Below are positions 59,585 through 64,000 of a DNA stretch of 64,000 nucleotides, piece by piece. Origin of the DNA: Paraburkholderia franconis (GTDB taxonomy: Bacteria > Pseudomonadota > Gammaproteobacteria > Burkholderiales > Burkholderiaceae); contig NZ_WHNP01000001.1 of NCBI RefSeq assembly GCF_009362735.1, positions 186,001-250,000 of the forward strand, read 5' to 3'. The stretch's first letter is position 1; every line of letters begins with the position of its first letter. Under the pieces are notes generated by a model. The model ran no database searches, was not told where the DNA came from, and saw nothing but the letters and a program-made list of their open reading frames with translations. A program made the translations under genes and the position numbers.

Positions 59585-60121
59585 ATGAATCTGAATGAAC
59601 CACTCGGCGCTTTCGACGGCACGCAGGTCGTGCGCTTCGAACGGCTGCTGCCCGGACCGATCGAACGCGTTTGGGCGTATCTGACCGAGTCCGACAAGCG
59701 CAGCCAGTGGCTCGCGTCGGGCGCCATGCCGGCGCAGCCCGGCGGCGACTTCGTGATGCGCTTCGATCACTCGCTATTGGCCGCGACGCCGGAACTGCCG
59801 CCCGAACCGTATCGCCAGTACGCGGGCGGGCACGATTCGTATCACCGGCTGCTGCGCTTCGAGCCGCCTCATGTGCTCGCGTTCACGTGGGGCAGCATTC
59901 ACGACAACCTGTCCGAAGTGATCTTCGAGCTGTCGGAGGCGGGCGATCAGGTGAAGCTCGTGCTCACGCATCGGAACCTGTCCAGCCGCAAAGAGCAACT
60001 CGATGTCGGCCCGGGCTGGCACAGCCATCTCGACGTGCTGCGCGAGCGGCTCAACGGCACCGCGCCCGCGTCGTTCTGGAAGATGTTCGAGCAGATCAAG
60101 GCGCGTTACGACGCGCTCTGA
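59585..60121 (+). CDS. SRPBCC / AHSA1-domain protein
   Basis: A 178-residue START-like protein. Typical features are VVRFERLLPGPIERVWAYLTESDKRSQWLASG, FEPPHVLAFTWG and the C-terminal GWHSHLDVLRERLNG. Such proteins bind hydrophobic ligands in a deep cavity; their role is unclear but they commonly pair with an SdpR-like repressor, as here. The start at 59585 (MNLNEPLG) follows a G-rich ribosome-like stretch. Just after its stop lies a fragment of another gene. Confidence 0.88.
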   Translation: MNLNEPLGAFDGTQVVRFERLLPGPIERVWAYLTESDKRSQWLASGAMPAQPGGDFVMRFDHSLLAATPELPPEPYRQYAGGHDSYHRLLRFEPPHVLAFTWGSIHDNLSEVIFELSEAGDQVKLVLTHRNLSSRKEQLDVGPGWHSHLDVLRERLNGTAPASFWKMFEQIKARYDAL

Positions 60122-60128
60122 AGCCTGA

Positions 60129-60356
60129 AGCACCCCGACACATCTGGCGGCGATTCGCGGGCGCCTTTTCGCGGTCAATTTCGCCGACGACCTGATCAAC
60201 GCCACCGATCTCGGCGTGATGCAGCGGCTGATCGGCAAGGTGCCGCAGGGGCGCTACGTCGAAATGCCGGAGACGGCGCAGTCGTACGGACATCAGACGC
60301 TCGCGCACCCGGAAGTGTGGAAGCCCTATCTGATCCAGTTGATGAACGGTGCGTGA
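60129..60356 (+). pseudogene. Alpha/beta-hydrolase (homoserine acetyltransferase-like) C-terminal remnant
   Basis: The frame HLAAIRGRLFAVNFADDLINATDLGV, followed by MQRLIGKVPQGRYVEMPETAQSYGHQT and WKPYLIQLM, matches the end of MetX-like alpha/beta-hydrolases: the Asp of the FADD strand and the catalytic His in GHQT are visible. The nucleophile half is absent because the sequence begins right after the SRPBCC stop. It is a leftover, not a functional gene. Confidence 0.7.
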
Positions 60357-60448
60357 TCTCCATGCCGGTCCGGTCCGGGCGCGCGCGGACCGGGACGCTG
60401 CGAGTGCGATAATCGACGTCGCCCCAAAATGCAGAGCCGGAGAACATT

Positions 60449-61573
60449 GTGAGCCGCATCGACAACCCCACACATGACCAGGAAGCCGGCGTCGCCGATT
60501 CCACCCAGGACATCACGCGCATCGACGATACCCGCATCGGCGCAGTGCGTCCGCTGATTTCGCCCGCGCTGCTGCTCGACGAACTGCCGTGTCCGCCGGG
60601 CGTGCAGACGCTCGTCGAAAAGAGCCGCGTCGAAATCGCCGATGTGCTGCATGGCCGCGATGACCGACTCGTGGTCGTCGTCGGGCCGTGTTCGATCCAT
60701 GACCACGGCCAGGCGATGGAATACGCGCACAAGCTGAAAACGGCCGCCGACGCGCTGCGCGACGATCTGCTGATCGTCATGCGCGTCTACTTCGAGAAGC
60801 CGCGCACGACGGTCGGCTGGAAGGGCTATATCAACGATCCGCGTCTGGACGGCAGTTTCCGCATCAACGAAGGGCTGCGTCGCGCGCGCGAGCTGCTGCT
60901 CGAAATCAGCGGGCTCGGCCTGCCGACGGGCACCGAGTTTCTCGACCTGCTGAGCCCGCAGTACATCGCTGACCTGATCGCGTGGGGCGCAATCGGCGCG
61001 CGCACGACGGAGAGCCAGAGCCATCGGCAGCTGGCGTCGGGGCTGTCGTGCCCGATCGGATTCAAGAACGGCACCGACGGCGGTGTGCAGATCGCCGCCG
61101 ATGCGATCGTCGCCGCGCGCGCGAGCCACGCGTTCATGGGCATGACGAAGATGGGCATGGCCGCGATCTTCGAGACGCGCGGCAACGACGACGCGCACGT
61201 GATCCTGCGCGGCGGCAAGAAAGGGCCGAACTACGACGCGGCGGGCGTCGAGGAAGCGTGCGCCGCGCTGCGCAAGGTCGGCTTGCGCGAACAGGTGATG
61301 GTCGACTGTTCGCACGCGAACTCCAACAAGTCGCACGAGCGCCAGATCGAAGTCGCGCAGGATCTCGCGAACCAGTTGTCGGGCGGCGAGAAGCGGATCA
61401 TCGGCGTGATGATCGAGAGCCATCTGGAAGCCGGCCGTCAGGATCTGAAGCCGGGCGTGCCGCTTGCCCACGGCGTGTCGATCACCGATGCGTGCATCAG
61501 CTGGGCGCAGACCGAGCCGGTGCTGCAGACGCTGGCGCAAGCCGTGCGCGCGCGGCGCTCGCACGTGAGCTGA
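60449..61573 (+). CDS. aroG: DAHP synthase, class I (first enzyme of the shikimate pathway)
   Basis: A 374-residue 3-deoxy-7-phosphoheptulonate synthase joining PEP and erythrose-4-phosphate. Motifs are VVVVGPCSIHDHGQAMEYA, MRVYFEKPRTTVGWKGYINDPRLDG, the metal ligands in VDCSHANSNKSHERQ and the C-terminal GVMIESHLEAGRQ. The GTG start at 60449 follows GGAGAA. Its isoform type (Phe, Tyr or Trp feedback) cannot be read from the sequence by eye. It is followed by a thioredoxin-like gene with its own start. Confidence 0.96.
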   Translation: MSRIDNPTHDQEAGVADSTQDITRIDDTRIGAVRPLISPALLLDELPCPPGVQTLVEKSRVEIADVLHGRDDRLVVVVGPCSIHDHGQAMEYAHKLKTAADALRDDLLIVMRVYFEKPRTTVGWKGYINDPRLDGSFRINEGLRRARELLLEISGLGLPTGTEFLDLLSPQYIADLIAWGAIGARTTESQSHRQLASGLSCPIGFKNGTDGGVQIAADAIVAARASHAFMGMTKMGMAAIFETRGNDDAHVILRGGKKGPNYDAAGVEEACAALRKVGLREQVMVDCSHANSNKSHERQIEVAQDLANQLSGGEKRIIGVMIESHLEAGRQDLKPGVPLAHGVSITDACISWAQTEPVLQTLAQAVRARRSHVS

Positions 61574-61713
61574 CGCCGGGCGTCGACATTTCCGGACCGG
61601 CCAGCCCGGTCAGCCTGCCGGCACGTTTGGCCGATAACGGGCAAGATCGCATGTGGCGCGGCCTTTGCGGCATGCAAGGCCGGCACGCCGGGTCGTCCGT
61701 CGCATGGAGGCTT

Positions 61714-62037
61714 ATGACTACCGCGAACCAATACTCGAAGACCGCGCCGAGCCGCGCGGATGTTGACGCCCTCGCGGGCGTGACCGTCGTCGAATTCGGC
61801 ACCGACTGGTGCGGCTATTGTCAGGGCGCACAGCCCGTGATCGCGGAGGGGTTCGGCCCGCATCCGGGCACGCGCCATCTGAAGGTCGAAGACGGCCCGG
61901 GCCGGCCGCTCGGGCGCTCGTTCAAGGTCAAGCTCTGGCCGACGCTGGTCTTCATGCGCGATGGCGTCGAAGTGGCGCGCGTCGTGCGGCCGACGGACGC
62001 CCAACAGATCGAGAACGCGTTCGCCGCCGTGGCCTGA
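61714..62037 (+). CDS. Thioredoxin-family protein
   Basis: A 107-residue thioredoxin fold protein with active site GTDWCGYCQGAQP (C-G-Y-C rather than CGPC) near residues 32-36 and the cis-proline in VKLWPTLVFMRDG. There is no signal peptide, so it is cytosolic. The start at 61714 follows GGAGG by four bases. It probably serves general disulfide or peroxide reduction. Confidence 0.9.
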   Translation: MTTANQYSKTAPSRADVDALAGVTVVEFGTDWCGYCQGAQPVIAEGFGPHPGTRHLKVEDGPGRPLGRSFKVKLWPTLVFMRDGVEVARVVRPTDAQQIENAFAAVA

Positions 62038-62053
62038 GCCAGGAGGCAACGCG

Positions 62054-62338
62054 TCAGCTGTTTGGGGGATCGCCGAACAGGCTGCTCAGGTCCTTCGCTT
62101 CTTCCGACAGGTTGTATTCCTTCTGCACCGACTTCAGCGCATCGTCGACGATGCGCTCGAAGCCGATCGCGTTGCCGAAGTGCTTCATCGTCCAGTTGCA
62201 GCCGCTGGCATCGGGTTCCTGCGATTGCGGGCGCGGCACGCGGATCTTCACGCCGTCCTCGACGACTTCCGGCGCGCGATGAATGCGCCGGCTCACTTCG
62301 TCCTGAAGCTGGGAAGCAGTGCGTGTCTTGCGTAGCAT
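62054..62338 (-). CDS. Small hypothetical protein
   Basis: A 94-residue protein, MLRKTRTASQLQDEVSRRIH, predicted mostly helical. It contains VKIRVPRPQSQEPDASGCNWTMKHFGNA and a second helix (GFERIVDDALKSVQKEYNLSEE). The start at 62338 has GGAG seven bases upstream. Similar proteins in burkholderias are uncharacterised. It lies next to the yqjG gene with no clear link. Confidence 0.65.
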   Translation of the reverse strand: MLRKTRTASQLQDEVSRRIHRAPEVVEDGVKIRVPRPQSQEPDASGCNWTMKHFGNAIGFERIVDDALKSVQKEYNLSEEAKDLSSLFGDPPNS

Positions 62339-62502
62339 GAGCATCTCCGTGCGGGTGTGGCCGATGCGCGGCCGACGGATGGCCAGCACGCGTCCGGACA
62401 GTCTAGCGCAACGCACACCGCGCTTTTGCTCGCGGCTCAATGGCCCCGGCTTCGGGCTTATCGCTTGCTCGCTTGCACGCGGCGCGATGCGCGGGCTCCC
62501 GT

Positions 62503-63483
62503 TCACGCAAACCGCGCGCGATCATGCGGCGCGTCGAGATCCTGCACGGGACCGCGCGGCACGACGCCCGTCGGATTCACCGAGCGATGGCTCTCGTAGT
62601 AATGCCGCTTGATGTGCTCGAAGTTCACCGTGCCCGCGACGCCCGGATGCTGATAGATATCGCGCGTGTACGCGGACAGATTCGGGTAGTCCGCAATGCG
62701 CCGCAGGTTGCACTTGAAATGCCCGAAGTACACGGCATCGAAGCGGATCAGCGTCGTGAACAGCCGGATGTCTGCTTCCGTCAGCCGGTTGCCCGTCAGA
62801 AAGCGCTGCGTCGACAGTTTCTGTTCGAGCCAGTCGAGCGTGTCGAAGAGGGGCACGACGGCTTCTTCATAGGCGCCCTGCGTGGTCGCGAAGCCGGACT
62901 TGTACACGCCGTTGTTCACCGTGTCGTAGACCCGCGCGTTGATCGCATCGATCTCGGCGCGCAGCGGCGGCGGATAGAAGTCGCCCGGCTCCGCACCGAT
63001 TTCGTCGAATGCCGAATTCAGCATGCGGATGATCTCCGACGATTCGTTGCTTACGATCGTCCGCTGATGCTTGTCCCACAGGATAGGCACCGTCACGCGG
63101 CCCGTGTAGTGACGGTCGGCGGCGAGATAGACGTCGCGCAGATACGGCGCGTGGTTGATCGCGTCGGGCACGACGCCGGGGCCGTCGTCGAAGGTCCAGC
63201 CGTCGGCGAGCATCAGCCAGTGCACGACGGACACGCTGATCATGTCCTCGAGGCCTTTCAGCGCGCGCATGATCAGCGTGCGATGCGCCCACGGGCACGC
63301 GAGGCTCACGTACAGATGGTAGCGTCCCGCTTCCGCCTCGAAGCCGTCGCTGCCGCTCGGGCCCGCTTCGCCGTCGGGCGTGACCCAGTTGCGGAACACG
63401 GCGTCCGTGCGCACGAAGCGTCCCCCCGTCGAGGACGTGTCGTACCACCTGTCCTGCCATTGGCCGTTGACTAACAGTCCCAT
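62503..63483 (-). CDS. yqjG: Glutathionyl-hydroquinone reductase (YqjG/PcpF type)
   Basis: A 326-residue Xi-class glutathione transferase that reduces glutathionyl-hydroquinones. The catalytic Cys is in YVSLACPWAHRTLIM; the glutathione site follows with VPILWDKHQRTIVSNESSEIIRML, and the C-terminal helical domain contains RLTEADIRLFTTLIRFDAVYFGHFKCN. The start at 63483 (MGLLVNGQWQDRW) is normal. It is divergent from the LysR gene at 63663, its likely regulator. Confidence 0.94.
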   Translation of the reverse strand: MGLLVNGQWQDRWYDTSSTGGRFVRTDAVFRNWVTPDGEAGPSGSDGFEAEAGRYHLYVSLACPWAHRTLIMRALKGLEDMISVSVVHWLMLADGWTFDDGPGVVPDAINHAPYLRDVYLAADRHYTGRVTVPILWDKHQRTIVSNESSEIIRMLNSAFDEIGAEPGDFYPPPLRAEIDAINARVYDTVNNGVYKSGFATTQGAYEEAVVPLFDTLDWLEQKLSTQRFLTGNRLTEADIRLFTTLIRFDAVYFGHFKCNLRRIADYPNLSAYTRDIYQHPGVAGTVNFEHIKRHYYESHRSVNPTGVVPRGPVQDLDAPHDRARFA

Positions 63484-63662
63484 GTCGCTGCTCCTTTAAT
63501 CCTGTGCGTTCGATGCCTGCTACGTTTGTAGACGGCGTATCGGGCGTGTTGGAAAACGGGACGATCGCGTGCTTCGCCCTTTTCCTCGATCGTATGATTT
63601 TCGGCGCCCGCGCGCGTTTTGCCGTACGATTTTCCCGATGAAATCATTCGACGGGATCGAAC

Positions 63663-64000
63663 ATGTTGACCGACGACGAGCTTGCACTGCTCGAAGCGAT
63701 CCGCGAAAGCGGCAGCCTGTCGCGCGCGGCGGCACGGCTCGGCAAGGCGCCGTCGACGGTGTCGCACGCGGCCCGTCAGCTCGAAACACGCTTCGACGCA
63801 TTGCTGTTCGATCGCCGCCGCTATCGGCTGCAACTCACGCCCGCAGGCCAGCTGCTCGCCGAAGAAGCCGCGCGCCTGATGCAGGACGTGTCGCGGATGA
63901 CGCAGCGCGTGCGGCAGATCGCGAGCGGCTGGGAAGACCGGCTGTGGATCGTCACCGACGAGCTGATGGAGTTCGAAACGCTGATGCCCGTCATCCATGC
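63663..64000 (+). CDS. LysR-family transcriptional regulator (partial)
   Basis: The first 112 residues of a LysR protein are in the window; the frame is open at the end. The helix-turn-helix is LLEAIRESGSLSRAAARLGKAPSTVSHAARQLETRFDALLFDR, and the linker helix leads into the ligand domain (RLWIVTDELMEFETLMPVIH). It is divergent from yqjG, with 180 bases between the starts, so it may regulate that gene. The effector is unknown. Confidence 0.92.
   Translation, partial: MLTDDELALLEAIRESGSLSRAAARLGKAPSTVSHAARQLETRFDALLFDRRRYRLQLTPAGQLLAEEAARLMQDVSRMTQRVRQIASGWEDRLWIVTDELMEFETLMPVIH

Overview
The window is GC-rich chromosomal DNA from a betaproteobacterium, most likely Paraburkholderia or a close relative (Burkholderia, Caballeronia). 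The evidence is the hopanoid gene set and its order, egtD, rarD, class I aroG and MocR/Crp/LysR regulators, all with Burkholderia-like codon use. No rRNA, tRNA, CRISPR array, integrase or intact transposase was seen.

Layout. (1) 1-6071: the end of a GGDEF protein, a frameshifted DUF4440 gene, then the overlapping hopanoid operon hpnD-hpnE-shc-hpnG. (2) 6212-6280 and 36780-37150: the two ends of one hotdog acyl-CoA thioesterase gene, split by about 30.5 kb of foreign DNA. (3) 6281-36779: an accessory island. It holds SDR, SWIM and TPM genes and remnants; fragments of copA and copD; a BigR-controlled sulfur module with two YeeE/YedE proteins and a nonsense-mutated persulfide dioxygenase; arsenite oxidase aioBA with its aioXSR sensor system and a clear sigma-54 promoter; an arsenic operon (arsC, arsC, aquaporin, arsD, arsA, DUF2703); an arsH-arsR-arsI organoarsenical operon; an MFS transporter; an arsN-type acetyltransferase; a hybrid histidine kinase; and dgkA. 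The island has no recognisable mobility gene and many broken genes, so it looks old and decaying at its edges while the aio core and most of the ars genes stay intact. (4) 37284-48018: the second hopanoid and lipid-transport block: mlaA-like lipoprotein, hpnN, hpnM, hpnH, ispH, hpnB, a lytic transglycosylase and hpnA. (5) 48214-64000: ordinary chromosomal genes, including acylphosphatase, egtD, rarD, an Mpo1-like protein, a Crp regulator, a secreted endonuclease, a rubrerythrin/Fe-S/DUF3501 group behind an unusual array of four tandem hairpins, MocR, an ArsR/SRPBCC pair, aroG, a thioredoxin, yqjG and a LysR gene cut by the window end.

How the genes work together. HpnD and HpnE make squalene, Shc cyclises it to hopene, HpnH adds adenosine and HpnG removes adenine to give ribosylhopane; HpnN, with HpnM and the MlaA-like lipoprotein as likely partners, moves hopanoids to the outer membrane. 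In the island, AioX senses periplasmic arsenite and AioS/AioR, acting with sigma-54, should switch on aioBA, which oxidises arsenite to arsenate. ArsR repressors appear to control two divergent regions through operators of the same design (half-sites around TCCA-N6-TGGA). The window contains no ArsB or Acr3 pump although arsD and arsA are present; an aquaporin with altered NPA boxes sits in that operon instead.

The most interesting observations are the thioesterase gene split by the island, the pump-less arsDA operon with an aquaporin, the sigma-54 aio promoter with a palindromic upstream site, the shared ArsR operator design, and the four-fold hairpin array at 54983-55175.
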